This document shows, piece after piece, positions 7,490 to 15,750 of a stretch of 64,000 bases of DNA. Location of the stretch: positions 21,951 to 85,950 of the IMG/VR virus record IMGVR_UViG_3300051212_000701; one strand, 5' to 3'. The notes under the pieces were generated by a model. The model searched no databases, had not been told where the DNA came from, and was given only the letters and a program-made list of their open reading frames with translations. The translations under genes were made by a program, and so were the position numbers. Each line of letters starts with the position of its first letter. The first letter of the stretch is position 1. The DNA is from a virus.

Positions 7490-8485
7490 TGAGTTCCAGG
7501 ATCTGTATTCAATGTCGGATACAGAATTTTTTATACAGGTCTTTATTTCTTCATCAGTCATATCACCTGCATCTTTTGCTTGATGAGGATATATCTTACC
7601 ATATTCGTAAGAAGCCCACAAGATGTCTTTAAATTTTAATCTTTCAGTAATGCTTTTACCTAGCTCTCTGCCTGCCTGGTCTGCATCTGTCATAATAATA
7701 ATTTTATTAAAATGTCTATTTAATATATTCTGCTGGTCTACAGACAGGAATCCACCTAGTGTGGCTACAACATTAGGAAATCCTGCTTGATGAATTCTAA
7801 TTGCATCAAAATTTGACTCAACAACTATAACCTGATCACCAATCTTTTTTGCTCTGTGTATATTAAATAAAGTTTTGCTCTTTGCAAGATTAGTACTATT
7901 TTTAAATGACTTGCCCTCAATAGATCTTCCAACTAGTCCTATAGGGGTTCCGTCTGGACTGTGAACTGGTGTTGTTACCATGTTCATATTGCTAGAATAT
8001 CCTAGATTAAAGTAATCAATAGAATCTTGATTAATACCTCTTGAATTTAAATAAGCAATTGCTTCATTGCTTACCTTTATATTGTTGTGTAACTTATCAA
8101 GAGTTTCTTGTGAAAACTCATCGAACTCTGGCTTCTCTTCAAATAGATTAGACATGATGTCATCAAAGTTATTTAAAACTTCTGTTTCTTGTGCGGATAT
8201 AAATCTCATTGCTTCAAAGTCATTTTTATGTAACACTCTTCTTACCAGCTCAATTAGTGTGCCTGACTCTCCGCATGAAGGATTAAAGCATAGCCAAGCA
8301 CCTGTGCTTTTATTAATGCAGCAAGAAGCTGTGTGTCTGTTGGAATGAAATGGGCAGTAGAACATAACCTCATTACCTGGTTCCGCCGTAATATCAAGAC
8401 CTAATCCCTTTATGATTGATTTGATATGGTTGGGCGCATACTGCGTGGAATCAATTTTCCTTGCGTTATACCCTCTGACTGCCAT
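7487..8485 (-). CDS. DnaG-like DNA primase, 332 aa
   Basis: Makes RNA primers for replication. The N-terminal CHC2-type zinc finger has ligands C44, H47, C66 and C71 (FYCPFHSN then LCFNPSCGE). The TOPRIM core shows the conserved glutamate in VIVVESNFDAIR and the D-x-D in IIIMTDADQAGRE. The protein lacks the C-terminal helicase-interaction domain of bacterial DnaG, so it is a short phage form. The frame is open to an ATG at 8536, but I chose the ATG at 8485-8483 (MAVRGYNARK) because it has a purine-rich GGAAAG upstream and reduces the overlap with the previous gene to 76 bp. Confidence 0.88.
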   Translation of the reverse strand: MAVRGYNARKIDSTQYAPNHIKSIIKGLGLDITAEPGNEVMFYCPFHSNRHTASCCINKSTGAWLCFNPSCGESGTLIELVRRVLHKNDFEAMRFISAQETEVLNNFDDIMSNLFEEKPEFDEFSQETLDKLHNNIKVSNEAIAYLNSRGINQDSIDYFNLGYSSNMNMVTTPVHSPDGTPIGLVGRSIEGKSFKNSTNLAKSKTLFNIHRAKKIGDQVIVVESNFDAIRIHQAGFPNVVATLGGFLSVDQQNILNRHFNKIIIMTDADQAGRELGKSITERLKFKDILWASYEYGKIYPHQAKDAGDMTDEEIKTCIKNSVSDIEYRSWNS

Positions 8486-8712
8486 GCCTTTTTCTTTCCT
8501 ACGTATACTCCGTAAAGTGTCATTAAGAACACCCACGTTTGACCATCGAATTCTACAGAAAAGTTAGTGTCTATGTCAAGAACCCTTGCATAGCCTTTGC
8601 CTCTCATGTCATGAGTTAACAAGTTTTCATATTGATACTTTAATCTTGGGATTCCAGCATCGTCATCGAACTCAACTCTTACTTGAAATCTTTTGATCTG
8701 CTTGTGATTCAT
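8410..8712 (-). CDS. hypothetical beta-rich protein, 100 aa
   Basis: No family recognised. The sequence alternates short strands (FQVRVEFDDDAG, ARVLDIDTNFSVEFDG, TWVFLMTLYGVYVG) with a basic C-terminus (GKKKAWQSEG), giving the look of a small beta-barrel or sandwich. It overlaps the helicase gene by 41 bp and the primase gene by 76 bp, which is unusually long for this genome. The position between helicase and primase suggests a part in coupling the two, but this is inferred from context alone. Confidence 0.5.
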   Translation of the reverse strand: MNHKQIKRFQVRVEFDDDAGIPRLKYQYENLLTHDMRGKGYARVLDIDTNFSVEFDGQTWVFLMTLYGVYVGKKKAWQSEGITQGKLIPRSMRPTISNQS

Positions 8713-9937
8713 TTTGGAATGGATTCTCGTAAATTTCTTTTACAATGCCTCGATTAATATCCCAATCTAAATAGAAATTAAAATCATGACCATGTCTATT
8801 TTTTCTAGAAACAATTTCAATCATATTTGTTTGTGGGTATCTATGCACAGCAAGTGCCATATCTGCATCGTACTCGATAGCCTTTGACCAAGCAACTTGA
8901 CTCATCATTGGCGGATTGTCCTGGTCCGATATATCGTCTGCCGTTGCAGCGGTAATGTCGATAATCGGAATATTATTTGACACAGCAAGCATCTTGAATT
9001 CACGAGAAACATTTCTATTTCTTTCAACTTCAGAATTGCTGCGCTTATTATCGTTAAATAATTGATGATAATCTAAAATAACTAAATCTGGCTTATGCTG
9101 ATCTATCTTTCCTTGTATTGTTGCAGGAGTTACTTCTGCAGCACCTTCATTTGAAACAAGAACAAAGCTATTTTTTCCCTCAAACTTTTTATTACCCCAT
9201 GATCTGAAATCGTCAATGTTAATATCTCCTTTAGACAAATCTGAGGCACGGAATATTCCAGATCCTAACATTGTAAAGATACGGTCACGCATATTTTCAG
9301 GAGACATTTCAAGAGAAACAATCATTGGCTTGAAGCCTTGCTCCCATGCTTTACATGCTAAATATGATGTAAACCATGTCTTACCACGACCTGGCCAACC
9401 AATAGCAACAATTAAATGTCCAGGGGCCATTCCTGTAGGATATGCTTTATCTATAGCGCTAAATCCAGTAAGGATTCCTGGGGCACCGCCCATTACAGAT
9501 GAACGCTCTTTAACTGCCTCATAATGTCTAGCGGCATTCTCTACGTCAATGATGTCTAAGTCACGAACATTATTTGTAAAACGACTTAAGTTAGCAAGGT
9601 CGCTTTGCATTTGTGCAAGTACTCTAGAAGCAGCATCTTCTTTTAATGCTGAACCCCCACGTATAATAATAGACTTTAATTTGCCAGAGATGTATTCGTT
9701 TTTAAGTTGATCTAAATAGTATCCAGTTTCTGCTTTAACTTCTGTAGGTTCAAAATCTTTATGACGCTCAACTAAAACGCCTGCTTCTGGTACAGCTTTA
9801 AACTTATAATAGTATGACTTCAAGCTTTCCCAAATATCTCTATGGGAAATAAATAGCTCGTCTACATTTTCGGCAAGTAGTGTGCTGATATCTTTATTTT
9901 TACATACAGCAGATATAACAGTTGCTTCTATATTCAC
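8672..9937 (-). CDS. DnaB-like replicative helicase, 421 aa
   Basis: A RecA-fold hexameric helicase of the DnaB superfamily. Walker A is GWPGRGKTW (180-188), Walker B is DLVILDYHQLF, and between them is the family strand MIVSLEMSPENMRDRIF. The later ISRKNRHG segment supplies the expected arginine-finger region. The N-terminal 150 residues are a helical domain shorter than bacterial DnaB-N. It starts with GTG at 9937-9935, overlapping the upstream stop (GTGA). It would unwind the fork ahead of the DnaE polymerase, with the primase encoded just downstream. Confidence 0.9.
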   Translation of the reverse strand: MNIEATVISAVCKNKDISTLLAENVDELFISHRDIWESLKSYYYKFKAVPEAGVLVERHKDFEPTEVKAETGYYLDQLKNEYISGKLKSIIIRGGSALKEDAASRVLAQMQSDLANLSRFTNNVRDLDIIDVENAARHYEAVKERSSVMGGAPGILTGFSAIDKAYPTGMAPGHLIVAIGWPGRGKTWFTSYLACKAWEQGFKPMIVSLEMSPENMRDRIFTMLGSGIFRASDLSKGDINIDDFRSWGNKKFEGKNSFVLVSNEGAAEVTPATIQGKIDQHKPDLVILDYHQLFNDNKRSNSEVERNRNVSREFKMLAVSNNIPIIDITAATADDISDQDNPPMMSQVAWSKAIEYDADMALAVHRYPQTNMIEIVSRKNRHGHDFNFYLDWDINRGIVKEIYENPFQNESQADQKISSKS

Positions 9938-10251
9938 TCTTCGCCCTCAACCATTCTTCTTGTTTGATCCAGCAGTATGCTGCGATTAATCTTGTCTTTT
10001 TCAATCTCTTTGTGCAATACATCTATCTTGTCAAAATTATTATAGAAGAAATTTAAAGGATGGCCTAGCTTGTTAGTAGAAAAATAATAAACAAGCAGCT
10101 CCTTAGCACGGTCATATCCTACACTATCTATGACGTCTTGCATAGCCCACTTTTCACGAAACTTATTAATGCGTGGTTTCTTGTCATACTTTTCTTTGTA
10201 TAAATTCTCATACACCCCAATAAGTACGTAGGGAGCTCTCTCATTTGCCAC
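9934..10251 (-). CDS. hypothetical protein, possible helicase-loader-like factor, 105 aa
   Basis: A mostly helical, basic protein with a conserved-looking core (KPRINKFREKWAMQD, then LVYYFSTNKLGHPLNFFYNNFD) and an acidic C-terminus (RRMVEGEE). Aromatic-rich YYF...FFYNNFD segments are found in small phage proteins encoded next to DnaB-like helicases and sometimes shown to load them. It starts with GTG and ends in a GTGA overlap with the helicase gene, so the two are translationally coupled. The loader role is inferred from position and shape. Confidence 0.45.
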   Translation of the reverse strand: MANERAPYVLIGVYENLYKEKYDKKPRINKFREKWAMQDVIDSVGYDRAKELLVYYFSTNKLGHPLNFFYNNFDKIDVLHKEIEKDKINRSILLDQTRRMVEGEE

Positions 10252-10444
10252 GCTTTAGCTCTTCCTCTACCTCTCGTGTTTTCTGCACAAGCTTATCTTC
10301 TACAAACTTATAAACACGCTCTGTTGCTAAATCAACATTTTCTCCAGCCCTGACATCGTCTTCTACGCCTATGCCAATCTTTATGCTTTCGTAGTTACCC
10401 AAGTTTCTAGTAAAAGACAAATCAACCTTTACCTTCGTTGTCAC
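10241..10444 (-). CDS. conserved-looking small protein, 67 aa
   Basis: Starts with GTG at 10444-10442, overlapping the TGA of the upstream zinc-finger gene (GTGA). The sequence has a first beta part (VKVDLSFTRNLGNYESIKIGIGVEDDV) and a charged helix (TERVYKFVEDKLVQKTREVEEELKRGK). This strand-then-helix layout recurs in small phage proteins of unknown role found in replication blocks. No catalytic residue is apparent. It overlaps the next gene by 11 bp. Confidence 0.55.
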   Translation of the reverse strand: MTTKVKVDLSFTRNLGNYESIKIGIGVEDDVRAGENVDLATERVYKFVEDKLVQKTREVEEELKRGK

Positions 10445-10551
10445 TTGTGTTCCGCCTTTCTATGTCTTGAGAGCGCATCGTGTCCAAATATTCCCCAGCG
10501 CAATTCTATTTCTTTACTGCATATACTACATACAACAACTCTGCTAGCCAT
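10441..10551 (-). CDS. C2H2-type zinc-finger miniprotein, 36 aa
   Basis: ATG at 10551-10549, TGA at 10443-10441. The protein reads MASRVVVCSICSKEIELRW and then GHDALSRHRKAEHK. Ligands C8-x2-C11 and H30-x4-H35 (with H24 also near) are spaced like a single classical C2H2 finger whose helix is ALSRHRKAEH. It starts on the stop of the HTH gene (TAATG) and its stop overlaps the next GTG, so it is embedded in the operon. A DNA-binding or protein-docking finger is likely; the target is unknown. Confidence 0.65.
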   Translation of the reverse strand: MASRVVVCSICSKEIELRWGIFGHDALSRHRKAEHK

Positions 10552-11033
10552 TATTCCGCCTTCCATACTGGTACAAAACCGTTATCGGTCTTAGTATACA
10601 ATATAATGTTGTGTTTGAAAAGACCTAATAATTCTGCCTTAGAAGGTATATTGCTTGAATGTCCAGCATCTAATATATATTGGTGTATGTCCAATATGTC
10701 CGATTCGCTAAACAAATATTTAGACCAATTTTTATTATCTGGATTACTAATTGAATATATCTTTTTAGGCTGGCGCACCTTGCCTTCAAGAATATAATCT
10801 TCAATTGTAATCCTATGTTTGTTTAACATAGAAGAAACTTCAGATATAGAATATGCTTTTGACATATTTTTTTCAACCTGAGAATATGAATACAGAACTC
10901 TTTTTTTGCTTTCATAGTGCCAGGCAATAACTTCATCTTTAGACCTTGATGCCTTAAGAACTTTATGTATTTGATCGTTTAAGAAGAAATACCGTAGTTC
11001 TTTGAGTTTTGATTTTCTACGTTTTCTAGCCAT
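10551..11033 (-). CDS. MerR-like helix-turn-helix DNA-binding protein, 160 aa
   Basis: The middle of the protein (residues about 60-95: AYSISEVSSMLNKHR, ITIEDYILEGKVRQPKKIYSI) has the winged-HTH pattern of MerR/excisionase-type domains, with a recognition helix followed by a G-K-V-x-P-x-K wing. The N-terminus is very basic (MARKRRKSKLKELR). It probably binds DNA as a phage regulator or replication-associated protein. The start overlaps the upstream gene by 55 bp, and I see no better start downstream. No ligand-binding or dimerisation domain of MerR regulators is present. Confidence 0.6.
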   Translation of the reverse strand: MARKRRKSKLKELRYFFLNDQIHKVLKASRSKDEVIAWHYESKKRVLYSYSQVEKNMSKAYSISEVSSMLNKHRITIEDYILEGKVRQPKKIYSISNPDNKNWSKYLFSESDILDIHQYILDAGHSSNIPSKAELLGLFKHNIILYTKTDNGFVPVWKAE

Positions 11034-11167
11034 CTGCCAAAAGCACTCGTTTCTTTATTAATCATATTTCTTTTGCCACATAGTATGCAAAACAACTCAA
11101 CATGTAGTTTTTGAGAAAAAACTCTATCAACAAAAACTCTTCCATTACATTTACCACAAGTCATCAT
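10979..11167 (-). CDS. small zinc-ribbon protein, 62 aa
   Basis: Two CxxC knuckles are present: C4-x2-C7 (TCGKCNG) and C27-x2-C30 (FCILCGKR), separated by about 20 residues of beta pattern (RVFVDRVFSQKLHVEL), giving a clear zinc ribbon. The C-terminal 25 residues are polar and likely disordered. The ATG overlaps the stop of the metallophosphoesterase gene (ATGA). Function unknown; it is the third cysteine/histidine-rich miniprotein in the replication half of the window. Confidence 0.65.
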   Translation of the reverse strand: MMTCGKCNGRVFVDRVFSQKLHVELFCILCGKRNMINKETSAFGRWLENVENQNSKNYGISS

Positions 11168-11967
11168 AGCTTAAATAACTTCCCATCTACCACACAAGAA
11201 TAATCTGGTGATACGTGGATCATCTGAATGTGTGGATATTCTCCATTTTCAATATGAGCAATAGCAAAACCTTTTTGCCAGTCGTGGTGCTGAGTATACT
11301 TCATTCCTGGACCCTTTTCATCACACATATGTCCAATCTCATAGCCTCTTAATGTTTCACCATTACCGTTATTTCTTAGCTCATAAGTTACCATGTGTGA
11401 AGCAATTCTATGGGAGTGACCACGAATTAAAGATACCTGCATGTCTTCCATATCTTTTCTAACTGATCCTGTAGCAGAAATTGAAATTCCATGATGGACA
11501 TGGATATCTCCAAATCTACGTTTAGGTAAAGAGTCGTAATATATATATTCATAGCCTAAAGAATCAAGAGACCAGAGAGCTTCTGGAGTTACCTCGTTAA
11601 TATAATCTGGCAACTTAGAATCTACATAGTTAAAGATTCTTACATCGTGATTACCTAAAGCTGAAAAAAGTTGAGCGTCTGGAAGCATGTCTCTTGTTTT
11701 AGCATAAAAATCTCTTGCACCTTTTGCTTCATGACGCATTGTCGGAACAATTAAATCTTTACTGTCTGTCTTATGAAGATTTAAAAATTCTGCTGAACGA
11801 CCTTCAGTATATTTGCTATAGCATGCCTGATCGTCAGTGTCGCCCAGATAATCTACAACATCTGGCTTAAACCATTTCATTACCTTAAACCATAGTTCGA
11901 TCATCTTGTCATCTTGATATGGAAATTGCTGATCAGATGATAGCATCCATTTTAAATCGTTTGTCAT
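11164..11967 (-). CDS. calcineurin-like metallophosphoesterase, 267 aa
   Basis: The binuclear-metal phosphoesterase motifs occur in order: SSDQQFPYQD near the N-terminus, DYLGDTDD (GD motif), LGNHDVR (GNHD motif), DIHVHHG and RGHSHR (GHxH). Family members hydrolyse phosphodiesters or monoesters in nucleotides, nucleic acids or proteins, and phage copies sit in DNA metabolism operons. I start at ATG 11967-11965 (MTNDLKWML) because it has an AAGG site 8 nt upstream; the longer frame to 12000 would translate through the terminator hairpin. It is the first gene of the replication block. The substrate is not predictable. Confidence 0.8.
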   Translation of the reverse strand: MTNDLKWMLSSDQQFPYQDDKMIELWFKVMKWFKPDVVDYLGDTDDQACYSKYTEGRSAEFLNLHKTDSKDLIVPTMRHEAKGARDFYAKTRDMLPDAQLFSALGNHDVRIFNYVDSKLPDYINEVTPEALWSLDSLGYEYIYYDSLPKRRFGDIHVHHGISISATGSVRKDMEDMQVSLIRGHSHRIASHMVTYELRNNGNGETLRGYEIGHMCDEKGPGMKYTQHHDWQKGFAIAHIENGEYPHIQMIHVSPDYSCVVDGKLFKL

Positions 11968-11986
11968 TAAATACCTTAATACGTAA

Positions 11987-12008
11987 AAAGTCGCAGGCAT
12001 GCGACTTT
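11987..12008 (-). terminator. intrinsic terminator ending the tail-gene transcript
   Basis: A perfect 9-bp stem (AAAGTCGCA / TGCGACTTT) with a TGCC loop is followed on the minus strand by a T run (TTTTT with the end of the stem). It lies between the last tail gene and the metallophosphoesterase gene, separating the virion and replication transcripts. Confidence 0.8.
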
Positions 12009-12029
12009 ATGTTACAGTAATTGTAACAT
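12009..12029 (-). other. second hairpin just upstream of the terminator
   Basis: ATGTTACA and TGTAACAT form an 8-bp stem with a 5-nt loop, abutting the terminator stem on its upstream side. It has no T run of its own, so it may protect the 3' end of the tail mRNA or strengthen termination. Confidence 0.5.
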
Positions 12030-12050
12030 AATGTTTTGGATTGTCAATAC

Positions 12051-12509
12051 CTATTCTGTTAAACTTGCAGTATTTCCTGAAGCAGTCCAATGGATCTTGG
12101 CTGTTGTAACAGACTTAGTTCCTTTTGGAGCTCTGCATACTATATTAAACTTATCTTTACTTGCGTTAATAATATACGGAGTATACAAAGCCACGTCTGC
12201 GGATGCAGCATATTCAATAGTAACATTAATTGTTGGTGTCTCAATAAATCCTATTGTAGAAAAGTTTACTGAAAAAGACTTCATGTCTGTTTTTAAAGTC
12301 TTGCCAGCAATGATCCCGCCAATTGTTGTGTTTAATCCCTTTGCCTCAATTACCTTTCCACCATTAATTGTTGTGCTTTCAATTTTAACTGGAGTAACAG
12401 TTTCGCCTTTAGCAATAATATTAATATTCTCAACAATTTTACGCAAGACGTCAGCTGTTACTGGATCACCATCTCCGATGGTTACTGGTGTTAGGTTATT
12501 AAAGGCCAT
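12051..12509 (-). CDS. putative virion structural protein, 152 aa
   Basis: A threonine-, isoleucine- and valine-rich beta protein (ESTTINGGKVIEAKGLN, then INVTIEYAASADVALYTPYI) preceded by a short helical start (TADVLRKIVENINIIAKGE). This is the composition of phage fibre or baseplate components. It is the last gene before the terminator at 11987-12008 and follows the S74 fibre gene, so it is likely a tail-tip component or a separate small fibre. No specific family is recognised. Confidence 0.55.
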   Translation of the reverse strand: MAFNNLTPVTIGDGDPVTADVLRKIVENINIIAKGETVTPVKIESTTINGGKVIEAKGLNTTIGGIIAGKTLKTDMKSFSVNFSTIGFIETPTINVTIEYAASADVALYTPYIINASKDKFNIVCRAPKGTKSVTTAKIHWTASGNTASLTE

Positions 12510-12511
12510 TT

Positions 12512-12661
12512 TTACTCCTCAGTTTTTTTTAATGAATTTAATTCATCATTAAGCGTTGTAATTTCTGCTCGCAAGACAGCAGACATTGTCTCATATTGTG
12601 AGACAATTTCGCCAATTCTTTGCTGTAAAGCGGCTATGATTAAATCAGTTTTTTCTGTCAT
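12512..12661 (-). CDS. coiled-coil miniprotein, 49 aa
   Basis: ATG at 12661-12659, TAA at 12514-12512. The protein is one long amphipathic helix with heptad leucine/isoleucine spacing (LIIAALQQRIGEIVSQYE, then VLRAEITTLNDELNSL), ending in KKTEE. It starts on the stop of the S74 fibre gene (TAATG), and the following gene has a GAGGAG site inside its end. A small coiled coil after a fibre gene may be an assembly partner or a trimerisation factor; that is inference. It is too small for default gene finding. Confidence 0.6.
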   Translation of the reverse strand: MTEKTDLIIAALQQRIGEIVSQYETMSAVLRAEITTLNDELNSLKKTEE

Positions 12662-15600
12662 TATATACCCTTCAGTGTATTTACTTCTTCTTGTAATGAT
12701 TGTACCATATTAGATAGTTCTTGTACAGCCTTTACTAGTGGGGATATAAATTCAGCATATCGTAAATTTTGTCTAGAGTCTGGGTCAGTATGATCGTCTA
12801 GCACCCAGCCAGCAAATGAATCTCCAACGCCAACGGAATCCAAAGCTTCCTTGACTTCTTGAGCAACAAATCCATAATGAGATCTTATACCCTCTCTAGA
12901 GGTTGTTTCAATAATATCTTTTCCGTTTTCATCTTGTCCTATAACTTTAGGAACTAAAATTGGTTGCTCTTCTTTTTCATCTCCTACCGTATTAATTATC
13001 TGTACTCCTTCCTCCATTACTTCTTTGATGGAGGTTTCTTTCCATTTATACGATACTGGCCTCAATAGTTTAATAAAACTTAATCCTAAATTAGAATCAC
13101 TAATATCTTTTTTAAGTCTTTCATCAGAGCTGTTTATGGATGTATCAACTGCCCAAACATCTGTCCATCTTCTTGATGACAAACCTAAAGATTGACCGTT
13201 ATCTGTTCTTGGAGACCAGTCTGATGTTACTCCATAGCCTCCAGATACTCCGTATCCATTTAAATATGCATCTGCGCTGCCGTTTATATAATATGTTGTT
13301 CCATTAGCAAAATATGCATTGCTGGCTAAATACAACTGATTCCAGCTGAATGAAGAAGTTCCTAAGCTGTAACCTGCATCAGACCAGGGGTAGCATGAGG
13401 TTGTCCATCCAGAGTTCGATGAGCTTGCATGGCCAATGGCCTTAATAACCATTGTGGTGACTCCGCCTTTGGATGCATTTGTATTTATATACCCAGTGCT
13501 TCCTTCATCTGCGCCAATTGTGATAGTTCCACCAGTTATTGTTGCTCCAGTAACGTTGCCAGCAAAAGTTGCATTTCCGTCACTAGCAATTGTAAGTTTA
13601 GGAACTCCATTATTCCATGCTAATATTCCGTCTGCATTAAATGTAATTCCACTATTAAATCCATTATTGCTTTGAGCGCCTTTATATACAGTAATTCCTG
13701 TCGTATCAATTGCTGTTAAGTTTCCAGTGCTGTTTGCTATTGCATACGATGTTGCATTTAACTTACTGTTTAAATCTGTTTTTGTTGCATATGCACCATT
13801 TGTTCTTTTTGTCCATGAACCAGTCCCAGCCGCACCAGCTGTATATATTTCATTGTTGTCTCCGCCATTAACCCACAAATCTCCAGCACGGTTTGCGGAA
13901 GGAGCGGTGCTATCACTTGTATAAAAAGTTGTATTTTTTGTTGCTAATCCGTTATTAACAATTGTTGAAACTTGACCTGAAGTTTGATAACCAGCATTTT
14001 CTATGTTTGTTACTCTACCTGCTATAGCTGTTACATTTGCAGCCTGAGATGTTGCTGCTGTTTTTACGTCGCCTAAAGTACCTCCATCTGATAATGCTGA
14101 TCCTACACTCAGAGTTCCAGAGAAGCTTGAGTTTCCAGATATCACAGCTCCTGACGCATATAATACACCTTCTTTTGTAACCTTAAATGGTGCAGTAGAT
14201 GATGAATTTCTTCCAATCCACATTCTATAGGTAGCATCGTTTGCATCAAGTCTAATAATATTATCTGTCCCAGAGGAACCCAATTCAATGTACCCTGTAC
14301 TGTCTAGTCTTGCATTGTTTTTTGCTAGCTGGGTGCCGCTTAGTGTCCATTGTGCAATTTGTCCTTTTGTTGCAGTCATTAACCCATCTGAGGACTGAAG
14401 CTTAAACGTTTCACCACTTGCATCGTACCCAAAAATACCTTCGCTATTAAATCTTACTCTAGTTCCACTTGTAGGGGATGATCCAGCATACAATGTACCG
14501 CTTGTTGTTGAGCCGTCTGGTATTGCTAATTGAACATTGCCTGTAAACTTTCCACCTGTGGCATTAATATTTCCAGTTAAATATAAGTTAGTTCCATTCC
14601 AGTACATGAACTCAGTAGGATTTCCAACTCTAAATTGTCCTGTTGTAAGCCAAAAATTGTTACCTACGTTTGTTGTAGATTTATTTAAAATTATTCCATG
14701 ATAAGTACCTGAAGTTAAACTTGGACTTGTAAGTGGATCTGTATTTAAATTAATAGATTGAGATATGCCTGTTCCTATTTTAAATAAATCCTGTGATGCA
14801 CCTCCAATTGCAATATAAGACTTTAGTCTAGCTAGGGCTCCCGCTGCTGTTCCATCTGCATCAGATGCTATAAATGTACCAGATGCGGCACCTGTCCAAT
14901 TTACAACATCGTATGGTGTTGTAGATGCTACTTGATAATAATATGTTGTATTTGGTATTAATCCTGTTGCCGTAAAAGATGTTGTTGCTCTTCCAGATAC
15001 GGATGCGTATTCCCATAAAGGTGTTGGTACGCTTGCTGGATTATCTGTAGACCATCTAATAGCATAACCTGCAGTTTTAGTATCTGTAGACTGAGCCCAT
15101 GTAATATTTGATACAAGACTAAATCCACTTAAATCTTTCGGATCAATAGATGCTGAAGCAGAAGTAGAGCCTGGATTTGCAACAGTAAAAGTTGTATCTG
15201 GATCAGCAGTTTTTATTGTTATTGGGCCAGCTACTGTTCCCTTTTTATGAGCTTCCCTAAATATATCTCTATGAACTACATAAACCCATTTATTGTTATA
15301 ATCAGAAGTAATAACACTGCATTGATTATCAGTTCCAACAAATACAACTTTAGATGACGAGTTAAATGAATTTGTATCACTTTCATATACAATAGTGTCA
15401 CCATATGTTTTAAATGTTGGTTTATCCCATGATACCGTGTAAGAAGAAACTCCTCCTACCGCCACAACATTTGTTGGTGCTTCAGACAAATCTGGTATTG
15501 TTAATTCAATTGAGTATGTTGCTGAAGGTGGTCCAACTACTGGGGTTGTTTGAGTATCATCTGGATTCTTATAGTAATAATTAAATACAAAATTATATTT

Positions 15601-15750
15601 ACCTACAAGCTTTACTGGCAAGTTTTCAATTGTGACAGAATATGAATCTTTAGACAACACACTATTTGACGTATCTACGCCTTGTGCATTATTTTGTAAG
15701 TCTGGTGTACCTACTACTTTATCGTCTAAGCCATCGTAGTCTGGTCTCAT
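12661..15750 (-). CDS. tail fibre with Fn3-like domains and C-terminal S74 intramolecular chaperone, 1029 aa
   Basis: The N-terminal part has two fibronectin-III-like repeats (SEAPTNVVAVGGVSSYTVSW near residue 90; GYAIRW...TTYYYQVAST further on). A long beta-rich shaft rich in G, S, T and N follows, with trimeric-fibre repeats such as GTLYAGSSPTSG and WTLSGTQLAKNNA. The C-terminus is a peptidase S74 chaperone: SSDERLKKDISDSNLG, then PVSYKWKE, then HYGFVAQEVKEAL, ending in a coiled coil. S74 domains drive trimer folding and then cut themselves off at the serine of the SDERLKKD motif. It is likely a tail-tip fibre. Confidence 0.85.
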   Translation of the reverse strand: MRPDYDGLDDKVVGTPDLQNNAQGVDTSNSVLSKDSYSVTIENLPVKLVGKYNFVFNYYYKNPDDTQTTPVVGPPSATYSIELTIPDLSEAPTNVVAVGGVSSYTVSWDKPTFKTYGDTIVYESDTNSFNSSSKVVFVGTDNQCSVITSDYNNKWVYVVHRDIFREAHKKGTVAGPITIKTADPDTTFTVANPGSTSASASIDPKDLSGFSLVSNITWAQSTDTKTAGYAIRWSTDNPASVPTPLWEYASVSGRATTSFTATGLIPNTTYYYQVASTTPYDVVNWTGAASGTFIASDADGTAAGALARLKSYIAIGGASQDLFKIGTGISQSINLNTDPLTSPSLTSGTYHGIILNKSTTNVGNNFWLTTGQFRVGNPTEFMYWNGTNLYLTGNINATGGKFTGNVQLAIPDGSTTSGTLYAGSSPTSGTRVRFNSEGIFGYDASGETFKLQSSDGLMTATKGQIAQWTLSGTQLAKNNARLDSTGYIELGSSGTDNIIRLDANDATYRMWIGRNSSSTAPFKVTKEGVLYASGAVISGNSSFSGTLSVGSALSDGGTLGDVKTAATSQAANVTAIAGRVTNIENAGYQTSGQVSTIVNNGLATKNTTFYTSDSTAPSANRAGDLWVNGGDNNEIYTAGAAGTGSWTKRTNGAYATKTDLNSKLNATSYAIANSTGNLTAIDTTGITVYKGAQSNNGFNSGITFNADGILAWNNGVPKLTIASDGNATFAGNVTGATITGGTITIGADEGSTGYINTNASKGGVTTMVIKAIGHASSSNSGWTTSCYPWSDAGYSLGTSSFSWNQLYLASNAYFANGTTYYINGSADAYLNGYGVSGGYGVTSDWSPRTDNGQSLGLSSRRWTDVWAVDTSINSSDERLKKDISDSNLGLSFIKLLRPVSYKWKETSIKEVMEEGVQIINTVGDEKEEQPILVPKVIGQDENGKDIIETTSREGIRSHYGFVAQEVKEALDSVGVGDSFAGWVLDDHTDPDSRQNLRYAEFISPLVKAVQELSNMVQSLQEEVNTLKGI

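Noticed and set aside
11968-12000. The metallophosphoesterase start at 12000
   Set aside because: It would translate the terminator hairpin, and the downstream ATG at 11967 has a proper AAGG site.
12031-12552. Plus-strand hydrophobic 173-aa frame that resembles a membrane protein
   Set aside because: It overlaps a supported minus-strand virion gene throughout and also runs across the terminator. The hydrophobicity mirrors Thr/Ile/Asn-rich codons of the opposite strand.
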